Below, in pieces: positions 23,908 to 33,093 of a stretch of DNA of 64,000 nucleotides. Both the position numbers and the translations under genes were made by a program. Below the pieces are notes generated by a model that was given only the letters and a program-made list of their open reading frames with translations, was not told where the DNA came from and made no database searches. Numbering within the stretch: position 1 is the stretch's first letter; each line of letters starts with the position of its first letter. Source of the stretch: Limnohabitans sp. Jir72 (lineage in GTDB: Bacteria > Pseudomonadota > Gammaproteobacteria > Burkholderiales > Burkholderiaceae_C); assembly GCF_003063575.1 (NCBI RefSeq), contig NZ_NESC01000002.1, forward strand, positions 248,001-312,000. Direction: 5' to 3'.

Positions 23908-26319
23908 TTACAAATTTGCCCCGTGCTCGCGCAGCGCTTTCCAAGTGCGGAAAGCGTTGTGCGGCATGTCCAGGTGGGTGACACCCAGGTGCGAGAAGGC
24001 ATCGACCACGGCCGAGGTGAAGGTGGGGATCGAGCCGACGTGGGGCGACTCGGCCACGCCCTTGGCACCCAGCGGGTGGTGCGGCGAAGGCGTCACGGTG
24101 TGGTCGGTTTCCCAATGCGGGGTTTCCACGAAGGTGGGCAAGAAGTAGTCCATCAGCGTGTTGCCCAGCAAGTTGCCCTGTGCATCGAACGGCATTTGCT
24201 GGCCCATGGCCACGGCAAAACCTTCGGTCAGTCCGCCGTGGATCTGGCCGTCGATGATCATCGGGTTGATGCGGGTGCCGCAGTCGTCCAGCGCATAGAA
24301 GCGGCGGATCTTGGTCTCACCGGTCGCACGGTCGATGTCCACCACACACAGGTAGATGCCGAAGGGGAATGTGAAGTTCGGTGGGTCGTAGTAGTGCACG
24401 GCTTCCAGGCCTGGCTCCAAGCCATCTGGTGGCTGGTGGTAGGCCTGCCATGCCACGTCGGCCATGGTCTTGAACTTGCTGTCGTCGCCCTTGACCTTGA
24501 AGCGGTCGACTTCCCAGTCGAGGTCGTTTTCGTTGACTTCGAGCATGTGGGCGGCGATTTTGCGGGCCTTCGCGTGGATCTTGCGGGCTGCCAAAGCAAT
24601 GGCGGCACCGGCCACGGGGGTGGAGCGCGAGCCGTAAGTGCCCAAGCCGTAAGGCGCAGTCGATGTGTCGCCTTCTTCGACCTGAATCACTTCAGACGGA
24701 ATACCCAGCTCGGTGGCGATGATCTGCGCGTAGGTGGTCTGGTGACCTTGGCCCTGCGTGATCGTGCCCATGCGGGCGATGGCGCTGCCGGTGGGGTGGA
24801 TGCGAATTTCGCAGGAGTCGAACATGCCCACGCCCAAGATGTCGCACATCTTGGACGGGCCAGCGCCCACGACTTCGGTGAAGGTGACCAGGCCAATGCC
24901 CATCAGCGTGGGGCTGTTGGGGTCGGCGCGTTTGGCCGCTTGCTCGGCACGCAGACCTTTGTAGTCCACGGCTTCGAGCACTTTGTCGAGTGCCGTTTGG
25001 TAGTCGCCCGAGTCGTACTCAAAACCGAAGGCACTGGTGTAGGGGAACTGCTCTTTCTTGACGAAGTTCTTGGCGCGGATTTCGGCCTTGTCCATGCCCA
25101 GCTTTTGCGCCAGCACGTCGACCATGCGCTCGATCAAATACACGGCTTCGGTCACACGGAAGGAGCAGCGGTACGCCACGCCACCGGGGGCCTTGTTGGT
25201 GTAGACGCCCTTGACGCTGGCGTGTGCCGCAGGAATGTCGTAGCTGCCAGACACGATGTGGAACATGCCAGCAGGGAACTTGGTTGGGTCGGCACAGGCG
25301 TCAAACGCGCCATGGTCGGCCACCACGTTCACGCGCAGGCCGGTGATCTTGCCGTCGGCGGTGGCGGCCAGTTCGCCGTCCATGTGGTAGTCACGGGCGA
25401 AGGCGGTGGACGAGATGTTTTCGATGCGGTCTTCGACCCACTTGACGGGGCGGCCCAGCACGATGGAGGCCACGATGGCGCAGACATAACCGGGGTAAAT
25501 GCCGACCTTGTTGCCAAAGCCGCCACCGATGTCGGGGCTGACGATGCGCACTTTGGACTCGGGGATGCCCGAGAGCATGGACACCACGGTGCGCACCACA
25601 TGCGGCGCTTGCGAGGTGATGAAGGTGGTCAGGTCGCCCTTGATCGGGTCAAAGCTGGCCACGCAACCGCAGGTCTCCAGCGGGCAGGGGTGCACGCGGG
25701 GGTAGTACATGTGCTGCGACACGGTCACTTCGGCCTTGTCAAAGGCGGCGTCGGCGGCCGACTTGTCACCGGCATCCCACGTAAAGATGTGGTTGTGGTG
25801 GTCACGTTTGCCGTGGGCGCCTTCGGTCTTGCCGGCCAGGTCTTCACGGATCACCGGGGCGCCGGGCTGCAGCGCAGCATAGGGGTCGAGCACCACGGGC
25901 AGCTCTTCGTATTCGATCTCGACAGCTTCGACCGCATCGGCGGCGATGTAGCGGTCGTCGGCAATCACGATGGCGACTTCCTGCATCTGGAAGTGGACCT
26001 TTTCGTCGGCCAGCACAGCGGCCACGTCACCCGCGAGGGTGGGCATCCAGTGCAGTTTCAAAGGCTTCAAGTCGTCGGCGGTCAGCACGGCGTGCACGCC
26101 GGGAATGGCGAGCGCGGCTTCTTTGTTGATTTTGACGATGCGGCCGTGGGCAATGGGGCTGCGCACGATGTCCATGTGCAGCATGCCGGGCATTTTGATG
26201 TCATCGACATAGTTGCCCTTGCCCTGGATGAAACGGGCGTCTTCTTTGCGCAGGCGCGAAGCGCCCATGCCTGCCAGCGCGAGTTCGCGGGCTTCAGCGG
26301 TTTGTACCGGTGCGTTCAT
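23908..26319 (-). CDS. coxL: Form I aerobic CO dehydrogenase large (molybdopterin) subunit
   Basis: The 803-residue catalytic subunit oxidises CO to CO2 at a Cu-S-Mo centre. The form I active-site motif AYRCSFR is present with its Cys at residue 385 (codon 25165-25167); form II proteins have AYRGAGR instead. Other Mo-cofactor contacts include SPDIGGGFGNKVGIYPG, TQGQGHQTTYAQI, GTYGSRSTPVAGAA and the C-terminal GAKGVAESPHVGSIP with the catalytic Glu. Length and motif order match the Oligotropha-type enzyme. It follows coxS closely and precedes coxG. Confidence 0.96.
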   Translation of the reverse strand: MNAPVQTAEARELALAGMGASRLRKEDARFIQGKGNYVDDIKMPGMLHMDIVRSPIAHGRIVKINKEAALAIPGVHAVLTADDLKPLKLHWMPTLAGDVAAVLADEKVHFQMQEVAIVIADDRYIAADAVEAVEIEYEELPVVLDPYAALQPGAPVIREDLAGKTEGAHGKRDHHNHIFTWDAGDKSAADAAFDKAEVTVSQHMYYPRVHPCPLETCGCVASFDPIKGDLTTFITSQAPHVVRTVVSMLSGIPESKVRIVSPDIGGGFGNKVGIYPGYVCAIVASIVLGRPVKWVEDRIENISSTAFARDYHMDGELAATADGKITGLRVNVVADHGAFDACADPTKFPAGMFHIVSGSYDIPAAHASVKGVYTNKAPGGVAYRCSFRVTEAVYLIERMVDVLAQKLGMDKAEIRAKNFVKKEQFPYTSAFGFEYDSGDYQTALDKVLEAVDYKGLRAEQAAKRADPNSPTLMGIGLVTFTEVVGAGPSKMCDILGVGMFDSCEIRIHPTGSAIARMGTITQGQGHQTTYAQIIATELGIPSEVIQVEEGDTSTAPYGLGTYGSRSTPVAGAAIALAARKIHAKARKIAAHMLEVNENDLDWEVDRFKVKGDDSKFKTMADVAWQAYHQPPDGLEPGLEAVHYYDPPNFTFPFGIYLCVVDIDRATGETKIRRFYALDDCGTRINPMIIDGQIHGGLTEGFAVAMGQQMPFDAQGNLLGNTLMDYFLPTFVETPHWETDHTVTPSPHHPLGAKGVAESPHVGSIPTFTSAVVDAFSHLGVTHLDMPHNAFRTWKALREHGANL

Positions 26320-26348
26320 GTGTGTCTCCGATCAAATGGGTGTTCGCA

Positions 26349-26834
26349 TCAAGCCGCAACGGGCTCTTGCAGTTTTTTGGCGGCGTACTGGACGGCTTTG
26401 ACGATGTTTTGGTAACCGGTGCAGCGGCACAGGTTGCCGGCCATGCCGTGGCGGATTTCGTCTTCGCTCGGGTTGGGGTTCTCTTGCAAGAAGCGGTAGG
26501 CGCGCATCAGCATGCCGGGTGTGCAGAAACCGCACTGCAGGCCGTGCTCTTTGTAAAAGCCTTCTTGCACCGCGTGCAGCACGCCTTTGTTGGCCAGGCC
26601 TTCGACAGTGAGCACTTCCGAGCCATCGCACTGCACCGCCAGGTGGGTGCACGACTTGACCGATTGGCCGTCGATGTCCACGGTGCAAGCGCCGCAGTGG
26701 CTGGTCTCGCAGCCGATGTGGGCGCCGGTCAGGTTGAGTTCTTCGCGCAGGAAGTGGATCAGCAGGGTGCGCGGTTCAACGGCTTTTTCTTCTTTCTTGC
26801 CATTGACGGAAACGGTGACGAGTTTTTTGGACAT
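26349..26834 (-). CDS. coxS: CO dehydrogenase small (2Fe-2S) subunit
   Basis: The 161-residue protein carries two 2Fe-2S clusters. The N-terminal plant-ferredoxin-type cluster is [18 protein letters not shown] (about residues 38-55). The C-terminal helical-domain cluster is [17 protein letters not shown] with [12 protein letters not shown]. It relays electrons from the Mo centre of CoxL to the FAD of CoxM. An AGGA ribosome site precedes the ATG. Its position between coxM and coxL is the standard form I order. Confidence 0.95.
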   Translation of the reverse strand: MSKKLVTVSVNGKKEEKAVEPRTLLIHFLREELNLTGAHIGCETSHCGACTVDIDGQSVKSCTHLAVQCDGSEVLTVEGLANKGVLHAVQEGFYKEHGLQCGFCTPGMLMRAYRFLQENPNPSEDEIRHGMAGNLCRCTGYQNIVKAVQYAAKKLQEPVAA

Positions 26835-26851
26835 GTTGTTTTCCTTTTGCT

Positions 26852-27715
26852 TTATGCGCAGCGCGACCAGGCTTTGTTCAGGGCGCGCTTGACCATTTCA
26901 CCGGCCATGGCCGTTTTGTATTCCACGTCGCCACGCAGGTCTTCTGCGGGGTCGCAGGCGGCGATGGCGGCTTCAACGGCGGCTTGCACGTTGGCGGCGT
27001 TGAAGGGCTTGTTCAGCAAGGCGGCTTCAGCGGCTTCGACGCGCAGTGCGGCCGGGGCCACGTTGGTCAGGGCCACGCGCACATGGCTGACCTGGTCACC
27101 GGTCTTGCGGATCACCACGGCGCAACCGGCTGTGGCCCAGTCACCGGTTTTGCGCTTGAGTTTTTCGTAGGCGTAACCGGTGCCAGCGGCAAAGGCGGGC
27201 ACGCGGATCTCGCACATGACTTCGTTTTCTTCGAGCAGCGTCATGTAGGTGCCGAGAAAAAACCCGTCAGCGGCCACGGTGCGGCGGCCGTTCGGGCCTT
27301 CCAGCACAAAAGACGCGTCGATCACGATGGACAGCGCGGGGTGGTCGTTGCCGGGGTCGCCGTGGGCGATGTCGCCGCCAATCGTGCCGCGGTTGCGCAC
27401 CTGGGGGTCAGCGATCAGCTTGGCGGCTTCGCACAGCAAAGGCACTTTGGCTTGCAGGATGGGCGAGCTGATCAGCTCGTTTTCAACCGTCATTGCGCCG
27501 ATCACCACGGTACCGCCTTCTTCGCGGATGCCCTTGAGTTCGGGGATGCGGTTGATGTCGATCAGGTGTTCGGGCTGGGCAAAGCGCAGCTTCATCATGG
27601 GCAGCAGGCTGTGGCCGCCGGCCAGCAGCTTGGCGTCAGAGCCCAATTGGCCGAGCAAGGCCACGGCCTCGCCGACGGTTTTGGGCGCGTGGTATTCAAA
27701 ACGCGGTGGAATCAT
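26852..27715 (-). CDS. coxM: CO dehydrogenase medium (FAD) subunit
   Basis: The start was placed at the ATG at 27715 (AGGAG six bases upstream) rather than the TTG one codon earlier. The 287-residue protein begins [20 protein letters not shown]. It contains the FAD loops [15 protein letters not shown] and [20 protein letters not shown], the two signatures of the CoxM/XdhB family. CoxM passes electrons to the quinone pool. It is the first structural gene after the 21-bp-spaced operator repeats. Confidence 0.95.
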   Translation of the reverse strand: MIPPRFEYHAPKTVGEAVALLGQLGSDAKLLAGGHSLLPMMKLRFAQPEHLIDINRIPELKGIREEGGTVVIGAMTVENELISSPILQAKVPLLCEAAKLIADPQVRNRGTIGGDIAHGDPGNDHPALSIVIDASFVLEGPNGRRTVAADGFFLGTYMTLLEENEVMCEIRVPAFAAGTGYAYEKLKRKTGDWATAGCAVVIRKTGDQVSHVRVALTNVAPAALRVEAAEAALLNKPFNAANVQAAVEAAIAACDPAEDLRGDVEYKTAMAGEMVKRALNKAWSRCA

Positions 27716-27823
27716 CAAGGTCTCCTGAGTTTTGTGAAAAACAACTCGGAGTATTGGCGAGAGTCCTTTTCCGACTGATGAGTCAGGTTTTAGACAAATT
27801 CACGGTTTATCGGCTCATTTACT

Positions 27824-27871
27824 GCACGAAACGCCTTCAATCGCGCACGAGACGAATAGATCGCTGCATGG
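27824..27871 (-). promoter_or_regulatory. Putative RcoM operator: three direct repeats at exact 21-bp spacing
   Basis: On the plus strand GCACGAAAC (27824), GCACGAGAC (27845) and GCATGGCCC (27866) start exactly 21 bp apart, two helical turns. They lie about 110-155 bp upstream of coxM and downstream of rcoM. LytTR-domain regulators usually bind 9-bp direct repeats with about 21-22 bp periodicity, and RcoM is reported to use three such sites. The match is by spacing and context; binding is not shown. Confidence 0.55.
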
Positions 27872-27944
27872 CCCATTGGCAATCAGGGTATGTCCTTAGC
27901 TGAGGCCGAGCTGGGGATTTACCCTAGAAGTGACATCAGAGGCA

Positions 27945-28685
27945 TCACAAACCCAAGGCCTGACGCAAGCGCGCCACCACCGATCGCGACACCGGCACAG
28001 CTTGCGCGCTCTTGCCTTTGAGCACCACATGCGTTTTGCTGCCCTCGCGTCCCAAGGCTTGAACCGCTTGCAAGTTGACAATGAAGCAGCGGTGCACGCG
28101 CATGAACTGCGCTGGATCGAGTCGCAGTTCCAGATCCCCAATGCTGAGGTTGCAAAAGTGATAACCCTCACGGGTCAGCACGCGGGTGTAATGCGCCTGC
28201 GATTCCAAAGACAGCACCTCACGGGTGTCGACAAAAGCAACTTTTTGGTTGGCCACCATCGGGATGCGCGACAAACGCATGTTCCTGGCGGGTGGCTCGG
28301 CGGGAGCTTGCTCTTGCCCGACGACTTGGGTCACGTCGTAAAACACCAGAGCAAACCCGGTGGTCACGCCTTGCGCATCACCAAGCCGGCTGACCTTGAT
28401 CAGCAGCACCTGCTCAGGAATGTTGATGATCATCGTCATGGGCACCGCATTGGCCATGGGGCAACCCGACGCTTCATCCAACAAGAACTTCACCTTGGGT
28501 TTGGACCGCTCAGGATGGAAAGAAGTCACCAATTTGTCAAACGGTTGCTTGTCTTGCACGGGCAGCACGCGCCGCGCATAGTCGTTCATGGCGAGCACGT
28601 GGCGTTGCGCGTCCAAATGTATGACGCCAGCTTCGAACTTTTCAAACAAGTACAAGCTTGGATTCGCCGTGGTTTTTTGATCCAT
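27945..28685 (-). CDS. rcoM: RcoM-type heme PAS-LytTR CO-sensing transcriptional activator
   Basis: The 246-residue protein has an N-terminal PAS domain (about residues 10-115) and a C-terminal LytTR DNA-binding domain (about 140-246; FVDTREVLSLESQAHYTRVL, then FMRVHRCFIVNL). The PAS domain keeps the residues that coordinate or tune heme in Burkholderia RcoM: His57 in SFHPERSK, Cys75 in SGCPM, and Met85 in MTMIINIP, with spacing close to the characterised His74/Cys94/Met104. A strong AGGAGG site precedes the ATG. The gene lies directly upstream of coxM in the same direction, so it very probably activates coxMSL when CO binds. Confidence 0.9.
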   Translation of the reverse strand: MDQKTTANPSLYLFEKFEAGVIHLDAQRHVLAMNDYARRVLPVQDKQPFDKLVTSFHPERSKPKVKFLLDEASGCPMANAVPMTMIINIPEQVLLIKVSRLGDAQGVTTGFALVFYDVTQVVGQEQAPAEPPARNMRLSRIPMVANQKVAFVDTREVLSLESQAHYTRVLTREGYHFCNLSIGDLELRLDPAQFMRVHRCFIVNLQAVQALGREGSKTHVVLKGKSAQAVPVSRSVVARLRQALGL

Positions 28686-28820
28686 CGTTTTGCCTCCTGG
28701 CCATTGCGCCCAGTGGGGCCGATTCTGCCACCGCCGCCCAGGGCGGGCACGTTACCGGTCAGGCAGGGTGTAAAGTCATTTCTTCGTCCAGCTCTCTTGC
28801 GACCTTTTTTGGGACCCTCC

Positions 28821-30314
28821 ATGAACGCCCCCTTGCACCTTGAAATGCCCGCAGGGCACCTAGACAGCGCACAAGCCTTGCGCGAAGTGACCCAAGCCTG
28901 GGACGCATCGATCCTGCCCGAGTTGAAGCAGTACATCGAAGTCCCGGCCAAGTCACCTGCCTTTGATGCCGACTGGGCCGCTCACGGGCACATCGACACC
29001 GTGGTCCGGCAAGCTGCCGATTGGGTGACAGCGCAAAAGGTCGAAGGCTTGACGCTGGAGGTCATCCGCTTGCCCGGTCGCACGCCGGTGGTGTTTTTTG
29101 AAGTGGCCGCTACACGCACGGCCAGTGAGGGTTCGGGTCAAACCGTGCTGATGTACGGCCACTTGGACAAGCAACCCGAATTCACCGGCTGGCGCAACGA
29201 CCTGGGCCCGTGGACACCCACTTACGAAGACGGCAAGCTCTATGGCCGTGGCGGTGCGGACGACGGCTATGCGGTGTACGCCAGCATCACGGCACTGCAA
29301 GCCCTCAAAAGCCAAAAGACACCGCACCCGCGCATCGTCGGTCTGATCGAGACCTGCGAAGAATCGGGCTCTTATGACCTGTTGCCTTATGTGGACGCCC
29401 TGCGCACGCGCTTGGGCGATGTAGGCTTGGTGATTTGCTTGGACAGCGGGGCGGGCAACTACGACCAGCTGTGGCTGACCACCAGCCTGCGCGGCATGGC
29501 CAGCGGCACGCTCAAGGTGCAGATCCTGACCGAAGGCATCCACTCGGGCGATGCCTCGGGCGTGGTGCCGTCGAGCTTTCGCATCATGCGCCAGGTGCTG
29601 GACCGGCTCGAAGACAGCACCACCGGCCGCTTGTTGCCGCAGAGCTTTCACTGCGAAGTGCCTGCTGAGCGCATGGCGCAAGCCCAGGCCACGGCGGCGA
29701 TTTTGGGTGACGAACTCTACAAGCGTTTCCCTTGGGCGACATATTCCTGTGACAGCGACTGCGGCGGCTCCACCAGCTTTGCGCTGCCCACCACCACCGA
29801 CCCGGTGCAGGCCTTGCTCAACCGCACCTGGGCACCCACGCTGAGCGTGACCGGGGCCGATGGTTTCCCGGCCCTCAAGGACGCGGGCAATGTGCTGCGA
29901 CCCTACACGGCCTTCAAACTCAGCCTGCGCTTGCCGCCGCTGGTCGATGCGGCCACTGCCGTGCAAGAGCTCAAGACCTTGCTGGAAGACAACGCGCCCT
30001 ACCAAGCGCAAGTGACCTTTGAAAGCGGCGGCGGTGCCACCGGCTGGAACGCGCCCGACACCCAGCCTTGGTTTGAGCACGCGCTGAACCACGCCAGCCA
30101 GGCGCACTTTGGTGCCTCGGTGGGTTACATCGGACAGGGCGGCACCATCCCGCTCATGAACATGCTGAGCGCGGGCTTTCCGAAGGCGCAGATGATGGTC
30201 TGTGGCGTGCTGGGCCCCAAGAGCAATGCACACGGGCCCAACGAGTTTTTGCATGTGCCTTATGCCAAGAAGCTCACCGCCGCCGTGGCCGAAGTCATCG
30301 CCCGCATGCCATGA
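28821..30314 (+). CDS. M20 family metallopeptidase (CNDP dipeptidase-like)
   Basis: From the ATG at 28821 the 497-residue protein shows the M20 zinc-site blocks: VLMYGHLDKQPEFTGW (His plus Asp), LYGRGGADDGYAVYASITAL (bridging Asp), IVGLIETCEESGSYDLLPYV (catalytic Glu pair), and LGPKSNAHGPNEFLHVPYAK (C-terminal His). It likely hydrolyses dipeptides or related amides in the cytoplasm. Longer in-frame extension upstream runs antisense through rcoM and is rejected. The stop overlaps the next gene's ATG (ATGA). Confidence 0.88.
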   Translation: MNAPLHLEMPAGHLDSAQALREVTQAWDASILPELKQYIEVPAKSPAFDADWAAHGHIDTVVRQAADWVTAQKVEGLTLEVIRLPGRTPVVFFEVAATRTASEGSGQTVLMYGHLDKQPEFTGWRNDLGPWTPTYEDGKLYGRGGADDGYAVYASITALQALKSQKTPHPRIVGLIETCEESGSYDLLPYVDALRTRLGDVGLVICLDSGAGNYDQLWLTTSLRGMASGTLKVQILTEGIHSGDASGVVPSSFRIMRQVLDRLEDSTTGRLLPQSFHCEVPAERMAQAQATAAILGDELYKRFPWATYSCDSDCGGSTSFALPTTTDPVQALLNRTWAPTLSVTGADGFPALKDAGNVLRPYTAFKLSLRLPPLVDAATAVQELKTLLEDNAPYQAQVTFESGGGATGWNAPDTQPWFEHALNHASQAHFGASVGYIGQGGTIPLMNMLSAGFPKAQMMVCGVLGPKSNAHGPNEFLHVPYAKKLTAAVAEVIARMP

Positions 30315-31153
30315 AAAACGTCAAACGCAGCACCTTGCAGGGTCAAGCCGGTCAACTGGCCGTGTACGACTGGCCCCTGCCGCAAGGCCCCATCAGGGGC
30401 ACGGTGCTGCTGGTGCATGGCCTGGGTGAGCACACCGGCCGCTACGGGCATGTGGCCGAGCATCTGCGGCAATGGGGCTTTGCCGTGCGGGGTTACGACC
30501 ACCAAGGCCACGGCCACTCTGATGGCGTGCGCGGCACGCTGCAGACCGAAGACGGCCTCTTGCAAGACCTGGCCACCGTGATCGACGACACTCGCGCCAA
30601 ACCCGGCGTCAGCGATGCGCCCTTGATTTTGCTCGGCCACAGCATGGGCGGCTTGGTGGTGGCGCGGGCCGTGGCTGAACAGCTGCGTTATGTGGATGGC
30701 GTGGTCATGTCCTCACCCGCTTTGGGCACCTGGGCCAACCCTTTGCAAAAACTGCTGCTGGCCACCTTGCCCAAATACTGGCCCGACCTGTGCGTGGGCA
30801 ATGGGCTGAACCCCAAGCTGATCGCCCGCGATGCGCAAACGGTTCAGCGCTACACGCTCGACCCGCTGGTGCATGACCGCATCTCGACCCGGCTGGGCGC
30901 TTGGATCTACAAAGAAGGTCCCAAAACCGTGGCTTTGGCCGCCGAGTGGAAAGTACCCAGCCTGTTGATCTATGCGGGGCAAGACCGCCTGGTGCACCCG
31001 GATGCCAACGCGGCCTTTGCCGCCAAGGCACCGGCATCGGTGGTGCACTCGCACTGCTTTGCACCGATGTACCACGAGATCTTCAACGACACCCGACGCC
31101 AGCTGGTGTTTGCGGTGCTCAAACGCTGGCTGGACGATCGCTTCGCTGCTTGA
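30311..31153 (+). CDS. Alpha/beta hydrolase, monoacylglycerol lipase-like
   Basis: The 280-residue protein belongs to the serine aminopeptidase S33/Hydrolase_4 family. The oxyanion block is VLLVHGLGEHTGRYGHVAEH, then FAVRGYDHQGHGHSDGVRG. The nucleophile elbow is LLGHSMGGLVVARAV (Ser in GHSMG). The acid is in LIYAGQDRLVHPD and the catalytic His in FAPMYHEIFND. The catalytic triad is therefore complete. It starts inside the stop of the peptidase gene, so the two are coupled. Its 3' end overlaps the convergent MFS gene by 35 bp. Confidence 0.88.
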   Translation: MKNVKRSTLQGQAGQLAVYDWPLPQGPIRGTVLLVHGLGEHTGRYGHVAEHLRQWGFAVRGYDHQGHGHSDGVRGTLQTEDGLLQDLATVIDDTRAKPGVSDAPLILLGHSMGGLVVARAVAEQLRYVDGVVMSSPALGTWANPLQKLLLATLPKYWPDLCVGNGLNPKLIARDAQTVQRYTLDPLVHDRISTRLGAWIYKEGPKTVALAAEWKVPSLLIYAGQDRLVHPDANAAFAAKAPASVVHSHCFAPMYHEIFNDTRRQLVFAVLKRWLDDRFAA

Positions 31154-32297
31154 GGCCCAACCAGGCCAAGGCCAGGCCTGCCAAGGTGACCGGCACCAAT
31201 GAGCCCACGTTCAACCAGGTCCAGCCGCCCGTGGTGACCAAAGCACCCGAAGCAAACGAGGTGACCGCCATGGTGGCGAACACGAAGAAATTGATGGCCG
31301 CTTGGGCGCGGTCTTTCTCTTCAGGACGCCAGGCCCGCATGGCCAAGGTGGTGCTGCCGGTGAACAGGAAGTTCCAACCCAGGCCCAACAGGAACAGCGC
31401 CACAATGAATTGGTGCAGCTCAATGCCCGACAAAGCCACCACAATGCACACAAAATTGAGCAACACGCCCACCGCCATGATGGTCAAGGTGCCGAATTTC
31501 TTGATCAAGTGCCCCGTGAAAAAGCCCGGTGCGAACATGCCGATCACGTGCCATTCCAGCACCAGCGCGGCATCGCTGAAACCAAAGCCACACACCTGCA
31601 TGGCCAAAGGCGTGGCGGCCATGAGCAAGTTCATCACGCCATAGCTCAAAGCGGCAGTGGCCGCCGCCACGATGAAGATCGGCTGGCGCATGATTTCTGA
31701 CAAAGGCCGACCCACCGCGTCACCGGCTTTTTTGGGCGGCACGGCTGGAAAGCGGATGAAGCTGATCACCACCAGCCCCAAGACGGCCACACCGGCCAAA
31801 GCCAGGTAGGCGCCCATGAAAGGCGTCTCGAGGATGCCCTTGGTGCGCGACGCCAGGTTGGGACCGACGATGGCCCCAATCAAACCTCCGGCCATGACCA
31901 GAGACACCGCTTTTTCGCGAAAGCTCTCAACCGACAATTCTGCCGCAGCAAAGCGGTACAACTGGCCATTGGCACTGTAGTAACCGGCAATCACCGTGGC
32001 ACACACCAGCAACCAGAAGTTGTGGCTCCAGGCCGCATAAGCGGCCAGCAAGGCCGAGAAGAAAGCCACCAACAAGCCCAGCTGAAAGGAGATGCGCCGC
32101 CCAAAGCGCGACTGGGTCTTGGCCACCAGCCCGGTGGACAAGGCGCCGCCCACCACATAGCCCATGACGGGCAATGTGGCCATCCAGCCCAGCGGCGCCA
32201 TGGACAGGCCCACGAGCCCATTGATGGCGATGAAGGTGACGTTGTTCGTGAAGAACAGGCCCTGGCAAAGGGTCAAAAGGATGAGGTTGGCGTTCAT
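31119..32297 (-). CDS. MFS transporter
   Basis: This 392-residue protein has 12 predicted helices. The cytoplasmic loop 2-3 motif is GLVAKTQSRFGRRISFQLG (MFS motif A type). Helix 4 and 5 regions are SANGQLYRFAAAEL and VMAGGLIGAIVGPNLA. The second half is RPEEKDRAQAAINFFVFATM. The closest general resemblance is to uncharacterised YcaD/YfcJ-like MFS exporters; no substrate is inferable. It follows rsmE on the same strand with a 71-bp gap. Confidence 0.85.
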   Translation of the reverse strand: MNANLILLTLCQGLFFTNNVTFIAINGLVGLSMAPLGWMATLPVMGYVVGGALSTGLVAKTQSRFGRRISFQLGLLVAFFSALLAAYAAWSHNFWLLVCATVIAGYYSANGQLYRFAAAELSVESFREKAVSLVMAGGLIGAIVGPNLASRTKGILETPFMGAYLALAGVAVLGLVVISFIRFPAVPPKKAGDAVGRPLSEIMRQPIFIVAAATAALSYGVMNLLMAATPLAMQVCGFGFSDAALVLEWHVIGMFAPGFFTGHLIKKFGTLTIMAVGVLLNFVCIVVALSGIELHQFIVALFLLGLGWNFLFTGSTTLAMRAWRPEEKDRAQAAINFFVFATMAVTSFASGALVTTGGWTWLNVGSLVPVTLAGLALAWLGLKQRSDRPASV

Positions 32298-32368
32298 ACC
32301 CTGCAGTGTATCGGAGGGTCAACGGGGTCACTGTCACACCCGCAGGCCTGTCAGCCCGTGCGCATGGC

Positions 32369-33091
32369 TCAGCGCAAAGTCAATGCGGCCAGCACCGCCA
32401 AAGGCGCTGTTTCGGCCCGAAGGACTCGAGGCCCCAAGGTCACTGGCACAAAGCCCGCGCTCAAGGCCAAGGCCTCTTCGGCAGGGCAGAGCCCCCCTTC
32501 CGGACCGCTGAGCAAGGTCACATCCATCTGACCTTGCACGGCTTCGGCCAAAGGTCGGGTGCCCTCTGACAAAGACAAAACCAGGCGCACGCCGGTGTCA
32601 GCGCCTGCCGGGTGCTGCGCCAGCCATTGCGCCAAGGTGCAGGCGTTGTCGATGCGGGTCACTCGGTTGCGGCCGCATTGCTCGGCTGCGGCCACTGCCA
32701 CGCCTTGCCAATGGGCCAGTTTTTTGTCGGCACGCTCGCCCTTGAGCTTGAGCACACTGCGCTCGGCCATCACGGGCGTGATGCTGACGGCACCCAGCTC
32801 GGTGGCTTTTTCGACCAGCCAGTCCATGCGTTCATTGGCGGTGATGCCGGCCAGCAAATGCACAGCGCAGGGCGCTTCGCGTTCTATAGCGTGGTACGCG
32901 CCCACTTCGACCTCGACATCGCTGCGGCCCATGCGAGTCACCGTGGCGTCGAACTCACCGCCTTCGCCGTTGAACAAGGTGATGACATCGCCCGGCTGCA
33001 TGCGCAAGACCTGCACATGGCGCGCAGCACCTGGCGGCAAGCTCAACGCCAGGCCGGTTTGCAATGGAGCGGGGCAATGAAAGCGCGGCAT
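32369..33091 (-). CDS. rsmE: 16S rRNA (uracil(1498)-N3)-methyltransferase
   Basis: The 240-residue SPOUT methyltransferase methylates U1498 of 16S rRNA. The N-terminal PUA-like domain runs to about residue 75, and the trefoil-knot SPOUT core shows LLSGPEGGLCPAEEALAL and LGPRVLRAETAPLAVLAALT, both diagnostic. KATELGAVSITPVMAERSV is also typical. ATG at 33091 was chosen because it lies just after the amgK stop; a GTG two codons upstream would overlap amgK. Confidence 0.93.
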   Translation of the reverse strand: MPRFHCPAPLQTGLALSLPPGAARHVQVLRMQPGDVITLFNGEGGEFDATVTRMGRSDVEVEVGAYHAIEREAPCAVHLLAGITANERMDWLVEKATELGAVSITPVMAERSVLKLKGERADKKLAHWQGVAVAAAEQCGRNRVTRIDNACTLAQWLAQHPAGADTGVRLVLSLSEGTRPLAEAVQGQMDVTLLSGPEGGLCPAEEALALSAGFVPVTLGPRVLRAETAPLAVLAALTLR

Positions 33092-33093
33092 GC

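Noticed and set aside
23923..26415. 830-codon plus-strand open frame
   Set aside because: Antisense to coxL; the length comes from third-position GC bias and the opposite strand holds a complete well-known enzyme.
27930..28820. Upstream extension of the M20 peptidase frame
   Set aside because: It runs antisense through rcoM and has no homology; the conserved protein starts at 28821.
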